A stretch of DNA of 64,000 nt. Origin: Phlebiopsis flavidoalba. Taxonomy: Eukaryota; Basidiomycota; Agaricomycetes; Polyporales; Phanerochaetaceae. Where the stretch lies: the NCBI GenBank assembly GCA_035772785.1, contig JAOCPU010000023.1:372001-436000 (forward strand), in the 5' to 3' direction. The first letter of the stretch is position 1. Each line of letters opens with the position of its first letter. The notes beneath the pieces were generated by a model. It had not been told where the DNA came from. It saw only the letters and a list, made by a program, of their open reading frames with translations, and did not search any database. Positions 1 through 12,141 of this stretch are shown here, piece by piece. The translations under genes and the position numbers were made by a program.

Positions 1-1530
1 CTCGGGGAACGGAATCGGGGAGCGCGCAGCCGCGGGTTCGTCAATTCGTGTTATTCTGACGCGTCCGGTCGTGGTTCGCCCAGGTTGTCACAAACGAGTG
101 CCTGAGCGTCTGTGGGGTAGGTTAAAGGGGGGCGGTGTGGCGGTGGTCGCGTGTGAGCCTTCGGATCGCGAATAGAAGGGCTGTTCTTAGGACTGGTTGG
201 AGGGAGAACGCGCAGTGGCGAAGAGAAAGCTGTGAGAGGAAGAGCGTGGGTTTTGTGTGGACGTTCTAGTAGAATAGCGGATGGCTGTGCGTAACAGCCA
301 CAGTGGTACATAATACCGGGTGCGGCCACGAGAAACCCATTCTTTTGTGCCCTCCTGTTGCTTCCGCGACACTACCGGACTTGCACGGGGGATCGCCGGC
401 CGGCGCAGGCCCCACTCAAAACCGAGCAAGATCCCCCACCATTGCTTGCTCATCACTTAGTAACGACTTTTCTCTTTGGGCGGTCGCTTGTGGCCTCGCG
501 CATAGACAACTGGCATCGGACATGTCGAATTGGGAGGGCGCGATGTCCCGTAAACGATGGGGCCAGCTTCTGCACGTCCCTCCACTTTATGAAAGGGCGA
601 TATGTTGTGGGTTCATTGGATGGAGCGACAGAGACTGCGGGTCTCGATGATTTCGGAGGCATAGCATCGGCCTGTTTATTGTGCGGGCAAGCGTTGAGCG
701 ATGGATTGTCGGCATGTAGGGCGGTTATTGGCAGGTGCAATGGAGCAAGAGGTGGTCGTCTTAAAAATTCTCCAATTGCAGAATCATACTGACCTCTGTT
801 TCCGTAGAGCTGCTATTTTTGCGTGCAGGTGCACGTTGTTAATGAAAGCCAAAGGCCTGCCCGTTGCATCCGCACTCCCAGTCCGAAGTCAAGCCACAAC
901 CTCGGTCGTCTCGTATTCCGAGATGCCGCCGTCCTCCGAAATGCACCTCCATTCGTTTCTTGTGCTACGACCTCATGCGCGGATTCACGTACATGTTCCA
1001 CGCAGCGCTGCAGTTTTGCATTCATGTTGGCAGTCATGTACGTCACATTCACTGACATGGCTGCATCGGACGCTCATCGGCTGTTTCTAGGACATTCCAA
1101 GGTTGGCTTCATAGCTGCGATTGTCGTTGACTGGGGCGTGGCACGGAGACTTTGTTTCTGGTCGTTTACGCTATTCCAGTGTGCCTTCCTGCGCACCCTT
1201 GGTCCTGATTTACGAACTCTGTATAGAGGTTGGTACCATAATGCTCTGGATTTCTCCAGCCTACACTTGCACAATCCCTGACCGAGCGGTGACCAACGGG
1301 TGACTCGTTTGTGTTCGCTACCGCCAGACAGACTGACATGAGGCTGTGCGTGCGGGCACGCCACGGCTAGTCGATGACACTCTTGAGGTACCGAGTGACA
1401 GCCCTCACTGATCACGTAGGCTTTATTTTCACGTCATAGAAAGAGCAATCCTGGAACGTCCATGCTCGTTATTTAGCCACTTCTACTCTTTGAACTCCCA
1501 CCCTTGTTTCGTCCCACCAATCTCACCACC
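1..1530. other. No recognisable gene
   Basis: Several short open frames cross this stretch on both strands (up to about 150 codons), but none shows a family I recognise, a coherent exon chain or clear splice sites. It may hold the end of a gene lying left of the window or the upstream region of the NADAR gene. I see no RNA gene or transposon end. Confidence 0.4.
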
Positions 1531-2080
1531 ATGCGCACTCAAATCGATTACTATTTCTTTTGGAAACCAAACGCGCCAGGAGGCTTGGCTTCGCAGTGGT
1601 ACGCCTCGCCATTCAAAGCGCGCATCGTCGTACACACCGCGTCTGGCATAAACATCGTCTATGATGAAGAGAATCGAGTACGAGTTCCCCACCTTGCCGA
1701 GCATTGGATGATGGCATGCAAAGCAAGCGCTCTTCGGCGACACCGCCGCGTGCTCGCGGAGGTGCTCGCGCTCGACGCGCGCGACATGGCCGCCGTGAAG
1801 GCCCTCGGCGGCGCGTGGCCCCGTTCGACGCCGTGCGGTGGGACGCGGTGCGCGAGGAGGTCTGTGTTTGTGGGGAATATGCCACAAGTTTGGGCAGAAT
1901 GCGGAGTTGGCGTGGGATTGTTGGAGGGGACGGACGGCGGGAGAAGGAGGCTGTTGAGGCGAGTCCTCGCGATAGGATCTGGGGGAATCGGGTTTGGGGA
2001 GAAGAATGCGATGAATGTAGGGAGCAGGTGTGGGGGTTGAATTGTGCTTAGGGAAGGCGTTGGTAAGGGTCGCAGGCTGA
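1531..2080 (+). CDS. NADAR-domain protein (YbiA/DUF1768 family), frameshifted
   Basis: The translation from ATG 1531 begins MRTQIDYYFFWKPNAPGG and contains the landmarks of the NADAR family in order: an N-terminal Phe/Trp segment, a Tyr-Ala-Ser-Pro-Phe segment, an EHWMMACKA helix (near 1700-1730), a VAPFDAVRWDAVREEV segment (1815-1865), EASPRDRIWG (1955-1985) and a C-terminal LGKALVRVAG ending at TGA 2078-2080. The span gives about 183 codons, the normal size of a single NADAR domain, and no intron is needed. At least three single-base shifts are required, near 1690, 1735-1810 and 1870-1990, so no single frame covers the gene. NADAR enzymes are N-glycosidases acting on ADP-ribosylated guanine or on riboflavin-pathway intermediates (family knowledge); which applies here cannot be told. 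The acidic/aromatic core looks intact apart from the shifts. Confidence 0.8.
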
Positions 2081-4370
2081 GGCCGTTGAGAGGCCGAATC
2101 CCGAGTCTCCACGGTTTCGGCAAAACTAAGCAACCATTATTACACCCTCTGGTTTCCTTTGTGAAATGGATGTGGTTAAATCGGGGAGCGTTTGCGATTC
2201 CCCCAGAATCGTAGCTTTTGTGCAGATGCGTCCCTAGACGCTGGATCATAACGTTGTATAACTTCCGCTCTCCCGTCCAACGACCATGTGACGCTGTCAA
2301 TCCTTTGGCGCTGAAAGCCTCATCCCCTGCGGTCGGCCGTTCGCGCTCAACGTCCGAGTCAATGCTCACCCTTGCTCATCTTTTCCACGCAAGCCCCTCT
2401 GTCTTAGCTCCCTGCTTTTGCGATGTGTCCTACTTGTCTTATTTCTCCACCTTGCTTGCTCTTTTTGTGCAATACATCTGTTGCTATGTTTGCTGACTAT
2501 TGTCGGTTTCGCGCTCTCTTGTCTAGCGGGATCTGCTTCGTACACAGCTTACTTTCAACAAGCCCTTGCTCGACCTTGCGACGTCTCCGCCAACATGCGC
2601 CAGGAGGACCAAGTCTCGTCCCATCCTCTACGCTCATGAGCGGCGTTCACCCAAGAACGACAACCTGTCAGGCGCCCAACGTCAACGCCGTTACTCGGAC
2701 ACAGAAGACACTGAACACGCGACCAGCTCTGCGCAAGCAATGCCAACCCGACTTCTAAGGAACCAAGCCGTGTCATACTCTACACGCGCCGCATGAAGCG
2801 AGATTGTATGGTGTCGAAAAACCCAGGATATGTTGTATTCAGGTTGCCATCTTCACGGGCGTCTTCATCAATCAAAACTCTTCCTGAATCACGCCACTTT
2901 GATCGAGCTTTTTTTTAGGAGTAGCAATTACCGCCTGGAGCTCTCCATCCTCACGGATTTCCGTCCAAAAAAAAAGTCGGATGGAAGACTAGCTTGACCG
3001 TAGGCATCCATGGTCGTCCGTTGGACAATATTTAATCGGCCACATAATGTCTGCTAATGCCACGATTCTCCCTCTGGCCTGTCGCTCGCTCGCTTTCACA
3101 GTGTACTTTTAGCAGCCTGAGAAATGCTATTTGAAAATTTGCCGGGAGGTAATCTGTCTGTCCAAATCGTTGGCACTCGTGATACTTATCGCTTAAGTTA
3201 CTGTTTGTGGAACTGAGGTAAAACCCAACTGGGCGGAGCCTGTAGTAGTAGACATGAGGAGTAGTAGCAATTGTGAACGGACCCAACTCGGACAGGCCGA
3301 CGACGACCGACGACGTGAAGAGGTTTTAAGGAGGGTGCGACGTGGGTGCGGCGCGACGTAGACACCAACGGCCTACGAAACACCAACTTGGATGAACTGA
3401 CGTACACAGGTGGGGTGTGAACACTGATGTAGATGGAGCCGACGCGGATAGGGGACGTGGAGAGCTAGTACAAGAAGACTTCCATGCATGGGTCGAGGTC
3501 TCTACATGGTCAACATGGACGGAGTGATACAGACAGGTCGATGTATAGAGATCAACACGCGCGGTTAGGGTCAAAGGATGTCCGAGCAATCTGAATGCTC
3601 GGGACGTACAGGTTGCCCACATGCGTCTCTGCAATACATAGTATGGGCCTGTAATATAATATACGCCATGCATATATATACCCACAATATAACGCTTTCT
3701 GTCTCTAAATGCTGTGTAGGTTCAAAACCGCCAGGATTGCCGCAAATTGTGGAAGAAATTTCTACCCGCCATGTAGTTTTGACCCTGTTCTGGTCATGCA
3801 AAAATCGCCCTAACCTACTGTGCGCATTGCGTACGGGGAGGTTTCAGCGATAAGTGCGGTTCATACCGAGTTTCGCGACACTGAGCTCACGAATATATCA
3901 GGCGCGTATGTAATAGACAGTGCACTGGCAGCACTGTGCGAGGGTCAGCCACCGTTCAGAGGTTTCAATTCTCCCATTTTGGTACACGGCCGCAAACTGA
4001 GTTTGTGGGTAAGAAAAATTTAAATTCGATGATGCTATATTAACAGCATATTACTGTCCGCCTGCCCCAGCCCGAAGGGCCCGGTAATACTCGTCTTGAA
4101 AAACCCTGGGGAATCGCATCGGCGTGCTGCAACGCAGCAGCGCTATTTCCTGGACAAGTCGTTTTGTTTCGTGGAGTGGCGTTGGAATGTCCGTGGGTAT
4201 GGGCCATGACGAAAAAAGCTTTTTCACCATTATTTGCTCGGGACAAATAGAGACTACTTTCAGCTTTCTATCTTTCATTCCCGTCTCTTGTCCCCTGCAA
4301 CACCACCTCCTCGTCCACACTCGCCTCCCCTATTCCACTGTCGGTACAACCGGCAATCCACGACAAACCC
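2081..4370. other. Intergenic, nothing recognised
   Basis: Only short open frames (under 120 codons) occur on either strand and none gives a recognisable protein. The stretch from about 2870 to 2970 is rich in A and T tracts. The last few hundred bases before 4371 should hold the promoter of the ferric reductase, but I cannot point to a convincing TATA box. Confidence 0.4.
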
Positions 4371-6596
4371 ATGTCTATTTTGGTGCGCCCCCAATCATCC
4401 CTATCGAGTTCCAGCAGTACAAGTACGCGCTTCGTCTCCGCCATTCGGAATACCGCTGACAGACTGTCTTGCAGCTCATACGAGGAGGATCCCAAATGGC
4501 AGACAAAGTTTTCGATTGTCTGGGTTGTGGCAATCGGTGTAGCCGCTACAGCGTCGCTGATACCACACATCTGGAGGTCCTTCAGGACGGGCAGCGCCTA
4601 CAAAGGCCTCCTCGGTATCTCGGGAGAACTTCAATGCGGCCAAGAGCTATGATGCAGTCAGATCATCCCCCACGAATACGACGCCCAAACATCGGACAAG
4701 AGGGCGCCTGATGACACTTGCGGAGACGGCTCTATCTGCATTGAGATGGAGTATTCATGGGGTTGAGCTCGACTTTTGGACAGAGTACGTTTCCTTCGTC
4801 TTACTCCCCGCCATGCCAAGATTGACCTATCATCCCGCTAGTGCTCGTCATTGTTGGCTACCTTGTCACCGTGCTTGTATGTCTCACAATGGACGCCCAG
4901 TTGGTTTCCAACCCTAAACCGAGGAGGGTACGCCGTTCACGTTCCACTTTGCAACAATCTCGGCTCAAAACGCAAACATGAGGCTTCCTGGCCCTCGCCC
5001 AGTTTCCCGTTGTCTTCCTTTTTGCTACAAAGAACTCTGTGCTCTCCGCGTTCTTCCTCAGGCCCCCGGCAGCGGCTACGAGAAGCTCAACTACGTCCAC
5101 CGATGGTCTGGGCGTGGGCTCTTCCTCTGTGCAGGTGTTACACGGCGCCCTCTGGATCCCGCAACCACTTGCAGTACGGTCTCCCCATCCTCGGGCAGCA
5201 GAAGGAGACCTCCGGATGTTGCCCGCATTCGGTGTCCTGTTGCATCCCCCCCCCCCCTCCTCCCCCATCCTTCATCGCCCCCTGGACGTCCCTACGGCCC
5301 ACGGTCAGGCAGGTATCTCTACCAGTTTCTTTTATGTCACACAGTAAGTCGCCCTCGCTCACGCTTGCTATAAACGTCGTGTCTCACGCGTGTGTGACAG
5401 TGTCCTGGGATTTGTTGCTAGTTTTTTTATCACGATTTGCTACCATACGACTTATGCCTCGCCATGGGGATTTTTTCCCGCCACTTGCTTTCTACGGACT
5501 CGGACCTATTGATGCGCATGCTTCGGTATGGCATCAAGGACGCCACGTTGGTGCCAGTCGACAATAACATGACTCTCGTGGGTTCCCTCGCCCGTCTTGT
5601 TGAAGGCCGTCCTCTTATTTTATCATTTTCTAGATTCACGTACACGACTGCGATGGTGGCTGGCAAGCGGGTCAACATGTTCGCCTTTCGCGTGTTCTTC
5701 AACGGTCGCCTCCTGGAATCCCACCCTCTCACGATCTGCAACGCAACGGCCGAGACCTCATGCACATCCACGGGCACCCCTCACTCTCGCCGCCCCGTCC
5801 CGATGTGAAAGGCGACTGTTGGACCCGTGTGCCCTCAACACCTACGCCCGCGACCGAAGTAACGAAGCGCCTCTCCCTCGGCGAGAGAAACTCCCCACTA
5901 CCGGGCCTCCTGCTGTCCCCATCCAAGTCATGCTACGACGGCGCATACGGCGGCCCCTCCATCGACATCGGGCGCCTACGAAAGCGTGCTCCTCCTCGCC
6001 GGCGGCTCCGGCGCGACCTTCACCCTCTCCCTCCTCGACGACCTCGTCGGGCGCTGCACGCGTCGCGCCCGCGCATGCGGCGCGCGCACCCGCCGCGTCG
6101 AGTTCGTGTGGTGCGTTGCGCTCGTATGCGTGTCTCGCGTGGTTCGCGCCTGCGCTCCGCAAGCTCGCGCACGCGGCGGCGGCCCGCCGGGGAGCGGCCT
6201 CGATCTGCACGTCTCGGTGTACGTGACGTTGCCTGGTGCAACCCCGAGGGCGGTCCCCGACATCCCGAACTGCGACGTCAGTGTCTTCCGTCCCGCGGTC
6301 GGCGTGATTCTCCGTGCGTTTGTCACGCCGCCCTCTGTGGAGGGTCAGGTTGTTCCGCTACCTGCTGGCCTTAAGAAGGTGGACAGCGCGGAGGATGAGG
6401 CGGAGGAGGGATACAAGGGCCTTTCAGCGATAGTTGGCGTGGGTCGGGGCTCGGAGGTGGTGTCGGCGTGTGTGCGAGTGGGCCGGAGAGTCTCATACGT
6501 GAAACGCAGAATGCGGTTTGCGCGGTTAGGTGCTACGCGGGGGCGTTCGAGCTCGGTGGGGGGATCGGGCTGCACACGGAGTTGTTTGCCATGTAG
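4371..6596 (+). CDS. Ferric reductase, FRE/NADPH-oxidase superfamily
   Basis: A membrane flavocytochrome that should move electrons from NADPH through FAD and two haems to reduce extracellular Fe(III) or Cu(II). In order: a Ser-rich N-terminus from ATG 4371; CSSYEEDPKWQTKFSIVW leading into a first membrane helix; several exons of membrane helices including NYVHRWSGRGLFLCAG (about 5080-5130) with two candidate haem histidines (NYVHRW and the following AGVHG-like segment); the FAD motif HPLTICNA (5722-5745); an NADPH-loop segment DGAYGGPS (about 5935-5960); the LLAGGSGATFTLSLL nucleotide-binding strand (5990-6035); and a C-terminus ending LHTELFAM at TAG 6594-6596. Expected family length is about 600 residues. 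There are several short introns, and base shifts at about 5000-5250 and 5780-6250. A C12 run at 5246-5257 sits inside coding sequence. The usual Pro of the DGPYG motif reads as Ala. No multicopper oxidase or iron permease partner is in view. Confidence 0.9.
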
Positions 6597-6983
6597 ACTG
6601 TGGGATTTGGATCGTGCTGTATTCTAATGTATTTTACTACCCTTTTCTACCTATGAAAAGTGAAAGCTCAAGCTGGCTCAGAGTTGATTCATGGTTTAAA
6701 TATCTCATGGCTCATGGCATTAACGAGTCCTCTTAAATAATCTCCGCTACATGTACATGTTTTCCGTGTCTACTTGTGTACCATAATCCGTGTAGCTTTG
6801 CCAGAGTACGAGGATGTGAGCGAATAACGCAGATTAACCGGGGGGTTTTGCCATCAATTCCACTCTGCATGGGTACCAGGCCCTAATTCCGCGCCATCAT
6901 CGGTGTATAGGCGGGAAGTGCATTTTCTGAGCTCGTATGGCTGGTTGATTGGCGTTGTCGCAAGTCTTGAAGGGCGACTTGGA

Positions 6984-8164
6984 TCAAGTCGTTGAAAGTC
7001 CCTCGGGACTGAATCGAAACTTCAAAGTGTTCGAAGACTGGCTCGAGGTACGTGGGGCAAGGTCTTGTCGACTAGCGTAGTCTATGCGAATAATTATTAG
7101 ACTGAAGGATATGCCGAAAACTATTGCCATCTGTGATAAAAACATGTTCAGTATTGCTATTGCGCTAGGTTGAGTCAAGACGTTACATGTTTTCGACAAA
7201 ATCCTGAACAAGGTCGCCTGCAAACTGTGCTACGAGGGAGAATATGACGAATATTGTGTAGAGAAGACCGGATTCAATTATAATACGGAGAAGTTTTGAC
7301 AAATGAGGAGCGGCGGCGGGTTGCAAAGGAGATGAACCTCGATGTCTCTGATTTAACCCGCCACAATTTCCAGGTAATCAGGCCTAAGGATGTTCATACC
7401 CCTGAGGTCAAGATCCGGGACAACGAGTATTTTCGTACACTGTACCAGTAGTAACCAGATTGTCACCAACGTGGTGGAGAGTGCAGTATTCGTCAGTGCT
7501 TTATATAGTTTTTGATTGTCTTCATTTAGCTTGATGAAGAGTGTCATTCTGACAGTGAGGTTTTGATTGTCTTCATTAGCTTGATTACGGTCATCTGTTT
7601 TGTGCGACATCCACGCCGACCGATGCCAAGTAGAATATGGTGGGTAAGATGACTACATGCCACCTATAGAGAAAAATGACCAGGCATCGGTAGATCTGGT
7701 GACTGTTAATTTTTCACGCGACTTAAAAATGCTCAAACATGTGAGACTTACCAGCATGCCGTCTCCTATGGTTCAAGATAATCACAATGGTAATGGAGAT
7801 CTGTCCAAATTAATTCACTGTGAGTAAAGATATCCAGTATGATAGAAGACGGTGTGACCTCAGTGCTTCGCAGCATGGGGGTCATGAGCTCTTTGGCAAA
7901 CCCTGCAGATGGACCTCCGAGACCATGATAGAAGACGAATGCGTGTAGATTTTTTTGGAATGTGGTTGCGGCTTTGATGGTCAAGAGGACAAGGATAATC
8001 ACAGATAAAGCGAGCAAAGACAATTGCGCGAAGAGCGACCGATACGTTTGCGCAAGAGTGAATGGAGAGACATTCCGCAGGTGACCAAGTATATCCCATA
8101 GACGATAGAGCACAGGAAACAGTGCTGTGAGCTGAACAATGGTGACGGGAGGTTGGAGAGCCAT
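6984..8164 (-). CDS. Multi-pass (7TM-like) fungal membrane protein, copy A
   Basis: Reading leftward from ATG 8164 the protein begins MALQPPVTIVQLTALF, followed by a helix (LSLLALSVIILVLLTIKA), then LHAFVFYHGLGGPSAG (about 7890-7945). After a gap come NTALSTTLVTIWLLL (about 7450), IIIESGLLYTIFVIFSLVA (about 7215-7290) and IVFGISFSLIIIRID (about 7080-7125), with a stop at 6984. This order of helices and the GPGGP-like loop after helix 2 match a large uncharacterised family of seven-helix membrane proteins expanded in Agaricomycetes (from memory of the family, not a search). Introns separate the blocks. Copies B and C lie further right on the same strand. Frame breaks are present and I cannot tell whether the gene is active. 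Function unknown; it should sit in a cell membrane. Confidence 0.65.
7511..7584. repeat. Direct repeat of about 24 bases, period about 51
   Basis: Two near-identical 23-24 base blocks start at 7511 and 7562; each begins TTTGATTGTCTTCAT. On the minus strand they encode the similar strings KLNEDNQKL and QANEDNQNL, upstream of the NTALSTTLVTIW helix of membrane protein copy A. The duplication is one base out of phase (51 versus about 50 after an indel), so it is either a coding expansion or an intron duplication. Confidence 0.6.
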
Positions 8165-9775
8165 TGTGGGTGGCTGTCCCAAGGTTCTCCACTGGCATAA
8201 CGAGCTATTGGCCACTTTAATATAGCAGTTCCTTACCCTGCGAACGGCGGGCGAAGTGACCGCCTGTTGGGTAAGATGAAAGACGAGGTACGATGCAGTG
8301 TCAGCTGTAGCTAGTGTTTTGCATCTTCTTCCTATTGTGATACTCAATAAAGATTGGATATAGCGCTCTTTGTAGATGTGAACAGCGGCGACGGGGGGCC
8401 TCGTGCAGCACTCGCTCTTTCTAAGAAATACTTGTAGCCATTTCTTCGGTAGAGGATTATGCGACGAATAAGCTCCATTGATAACATAAAATGTATGCCG
8501 TGAATCGCTCCTCCAGGACTTCTTGACCAAGCTCTCGATTACTGGTGCAGTGAAATAAAAATCTCTAGTGCTCAGAAGATATCACCATCCAAGCGCATGT
8601 TAACCTTCACCCTCCGTTCATCTGATATCATCGACAACCAAAAGTATTTTGAGTAATCAGTTGACTTTGTACCGTAGTGGTCGAGCCCCCCATAAGATAA
8701 CAAAATCTCGCGCTTCCTAGGCTCCGGTGAGGAGTAGCTAGCTTATGGTTCATGTGCTGGATTAGCACGTGTGTCTTGATGAGCGAAGATACGAGTCAGC
8801 TACCTCATAGGGGTGAGCGTGATACTTTACCCTCCAATATCTTTGATGAGATCGGACTATCGTAACCCCGGGTGCCTTAAATATGGCACTGTCAGTTGAA
8901 GGTTGCAAGTGGCTAGGTTCCTATATCACAACTGTCGTTAGCTCAAGACTGTCGCTCACCGCACACGGAATACTTTGTTATAAACCCAATGTTTGGAATT
9001 TTTGGCCTGAATAAAGGAGGACGCAAGCCCCGATCAGTATGTCAATTTGTCTACAACACCATCCCTATCATTACCGTTCATGTTTCTCATTAGTGACTCA
9101 CGCACACATTCCCATAATCCACAGATACCGCTGTTAACAGTCATTGACGGGCCTTTGATTATAAATTGAGTACATTACTATATCCGCGGACTTATACACA
9201 CGAGTGTACATTTGTTCATGTAGCGTAGGTGACTCAGACTAAATGTGATCTCGAAGTCTGTACACTCGCGCGATTGCCCATCGTGTTGCCTCTAAAGCCG
9301 GACATTGTTGGATGGAAGAGAAAGTCAAAGGAGAGAAGCGTGGGGGTTTCAATATAACTGCGAAGGCGAGTCATTATAACGTGATCCGCTCTCCTCAGTC
9401 CTTGCTTCCTCGATCCGAATGATGATAAGACTAGAGGAAATACCAGCGATGACTATATAGCATCTTAGAAATATCGTATGATATAGTCGAGACTCTCAAT
9501 GTGTCCTGGTGGTATTACTCACTTAGTTTGCGCAAAATCGGACACTCTCAATCTCCCGCGGCTTCGTCAGAAGAGATGAGATTAAGCAGAATAACGTATA
9601 CAAGACTCCGGATTCCATGATGATTCGTAAAAGTCTGATGAGAGTTGATGGCCGCTGGCTGATAAATGGCAAGAGAAAAGAAATTTGGCCGTGTCTTTAT
9701 GATCACCCTTTGTCAGCCTCCAAACGATCCTTGAGCCTAACATGATAGAGACATCGGTGAGAACCTATAATCTTG
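8165..9775. other. Intergenic, AT-rich, nothing recognised
   Basis: No frame longer than about 60 codons stands out apart from an N-terminal extension of copy A (8165-8530), which lacks recognisable features. Base composition is visibly AT-richer than the flanking housekeeping genes. I see no terminal repeats, RNA gene or transposon protein. Confidence 0.4.
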
Positions 9776-10524
9776 TTATGATACTGTATGGAACAAAGCT
9801 AAGCTTACTTGTTTGTCAATAAGTATTGAGCATTGTACAGCCAATTCCAACATTTGTAAGCGCTTCGGAAATCGTGTACCCGCGTTGGCCTTCAGGTTTA
9901 CAAAATCGTTGTTGGTGAGTGTCAGAAACGAGGAAAGCCAAATCGAAACTCCGGTGGTGGTTGCAAGTAGCAAGGACAGAGCCCAATATCACGAGCCATC
10001 GTCGAGAATATGTGAGAAAGCAGCGCGGTATCATATCTATGAATTTTTGCCTTGGGTCTTTAGTTGCTACTGCACCCACGGCTGCATCCTCACACGTACC
10101 AAGACAAAATCGCCTATTGGAATGAGCACAGCTGTGGCTCCACAACCTGTTGAACCTGATCAGCCATGATTGCGGGTCTGAAGTTTAATGGATACACGTA
10201 CAACGATTCCCTGAAACCAAGGTATGGATGCCTGAATACCCAGACCTACAGTTGGTCCTCCAGGCCCGTCGTAAAGGACGAATGCTTGCAGGTCTGTTAT
10301 AAATATAACAATAAATTTTAAAGGGTTATGAGACCAAAACACAAGGAGAGAAGCCTACGAAAAGGGTGGGAATTGAAAGTGGACCGGTCCCGTGAGCATC
10401 CTCGCGCAAAAGCGGAAAGGCATACACCATAAGTGACCAAGTAGACCCCGTATCCGAGGGAACATAGAAAGAGTCCCACAAATTCCATTGAGCGATGGGT
10501 GGTTGATACCGAGGGGGGCGACAT
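9776..10524 (-). pseudogene. Multi-pass membrane protein, copy B (degraded)
   Basis: On the minus strand from ATG 10524 the reading begins MSPPSVSTTHRSMEF. The clearest match to copies A and C is LQAFVLYDGPGGPTVGL at about 10225-10285, equivalent to LHAFVFYHGLGGPSAG in copy A. A later segment around 9940-10020 (RRWLVILGSVLATC) could be a further helix. The reading changes frame several times and the hydrophobic helices between the conserved blocks are poorly preserved, so I call it a pseudogene, with sequencing error as the alternative. It lies between copies A and C in the same orientation, as expected of a tandemly expanded family. Confidence 0.5.
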
Positions 10525-11367
10525 GGTGTACTGATGATGTGTGCTGGGGCTTGGGGCGTAATCCAAACATGGCCAGTGCTTGCAAAATACTTATATGTCC
10601 GAGCCTGAGCGGCAGACGGTACTCCCCAGTAGCGCGTCCGATTTTGATCACGGATCATCAGGTCTCCCGCCGGGGCGAGCAATCACTAATCATTAAGCAT
10701 CCATCACTGTCGGTGAGCCTTTGCAAAGCTTTGTAGAGACGCCCCACGCACTACGATCGGAAAACTTGCGCCATGGTTCATGGGACTCCTGGCAGTATAA
10801 CTCAACGATAAAGTGACGCAGCAATGGAACGGTCGACGAATCCGGGGAATAGCGGTACTCACAAAGCTACGTCGATTCCTCAGTCTATCGCTCCTAAACA
10901 AAGCTAGGAAAATCCGTAATACTTACCCGCAGTTTTACAGGCCCTATAATTGCCTCCTTCCCCGGAGATGTAATCCCGTCATCCCCGTCCCCAGGTTTGA
11001 CTTGTAGATGAACGGCAATCTGTGAGTGGCTACTATGCTATGAAACAATCATAGTTACGGTGTACTGAAGTGGGCCGTCAATGATTAGCGTGAATATCTG
11101 CAGGTCCGAGAGCACACCATGATAAGGTCAAATATGGACTGCGATTAGGAGGAGCATCTTTTGATAGTGCAGATGAGTGGAAGAGGCTGTCCCATCAAAA
11201 GTCGATTTGCCTGCATCCATCCGGTAGTGCAATCGGGCATGGACCGCAGCCACAGGGAGTCGTAGCTTGTTGACTGGGGCGCGTCAAGTAGGAAGTTGGG
11301 GCGAGACGCGAGAGGGAGTCGGAGAGTATATAAACAAAGAGACACGAGAGGTTTCCAAGTGAGATGT

Positions 11368-12133
11368 TAGTGTATTTTAGGGTCCGGGTCTCAGGACCGC
11401 CTTAGGAAGGACGGGGACTGATATGGACTGAGACTGGACTTGCCTGGGACCGCTTGCCAGTCCTGGGTCCAAGGTAGTCCGGTCACAGTCCTATAGGTCC
11501 TGGTCCTGTCTATATGTGCTGATTGACTAGGACCGGCAAGACTGGTCCTAGAATCTGGTCTCAGACTGGTGCCGTCATTTAGCTACCTGGAACCTGCTTA
11601 TAACATGCGCATAACCAGCTTTCCTAGGTAGAAAGACCTCCTTTCAGGTGACTTGGGGCCTTTTAAAAACTCAAATTTCACCATGTTGTATGATATGTAT
11701 ATTACTATTGGACACTCTTCTACATAATTAAGCTTGCTGCTTAAGATATGATGCCAGTTCTCTTTTGTCTATCATTAAAGCTGATACATATGCTGCTGTC
11801 ATGTTATAATGTATATGTTCATATGTACTAATAGACAATTCTTGTTTTGAGGAAAAACATAGTTTTAGTCTGCAAACAGTGAGATATGGTAGAAAGACTG
11901 GTCTGAACCGGTCACAGACCAGTCTGGACCGACAGCGGTCCCAGACCAGTTCTGAACCGGTCCAGGACTGCTGTAGGACCCATTTTTTTTTTTTATAAGG
12001 ACCAGGACTGCAGTCTTGGTCACGGTCCTGAACAAACTGTGTGGCCCCAGTCGACCTAAGGCAGTCTCAGTCATGGTCCTAGCAAAATGGGTCAAAGGGA
12101 CCGGAGGACTGGACCGCGGACCCTAAAACACTA
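11368..12133. mobile_element. Non-autonomous hAT-type DNA transposon (MITE-like), 766 bp
   Basis: Both ends carry an inverted repeat: the left end begins TAGTGTATTTTAGGGTCCG, and the right end, read on the other strand, begins TAGTGTTTTAGGGTCCG. The element is flanked by a perfect 8-base direct repeat, TGAGATGT, at 11360-11367 and 12134-12141. An 8-base target duplication and a TIR starting with the YARNG pattern (TAGTG) are hallmarks of the hAT superfamily. Inside, about 220 bases at each end are crowded with GGTCC/GGACC-type subterminal repeats in both orientations; the centre (about 11590-11890) is AT-rich. There is no transposase frame, so it would depend on an enzyme supplied elsewhere. 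The perfect target duplication argues that insertion was not ancient. Confidence 0.85.
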
Positions 12134-12141
12134 TGAGATGT

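Noticed and set aside
5760..6374. Frames of about 200 codons overlapping the ferric reductase
   Set aside because: They lack domains and overlap the recognisable FAD/NADPH region in another frame.
11145..11345. A 66-codon minus-strand frame next to the transposon as a disrupted gene
   Set aside because: It has no family features and joining the flanks across the transposon does not give a longer meaningful frame.
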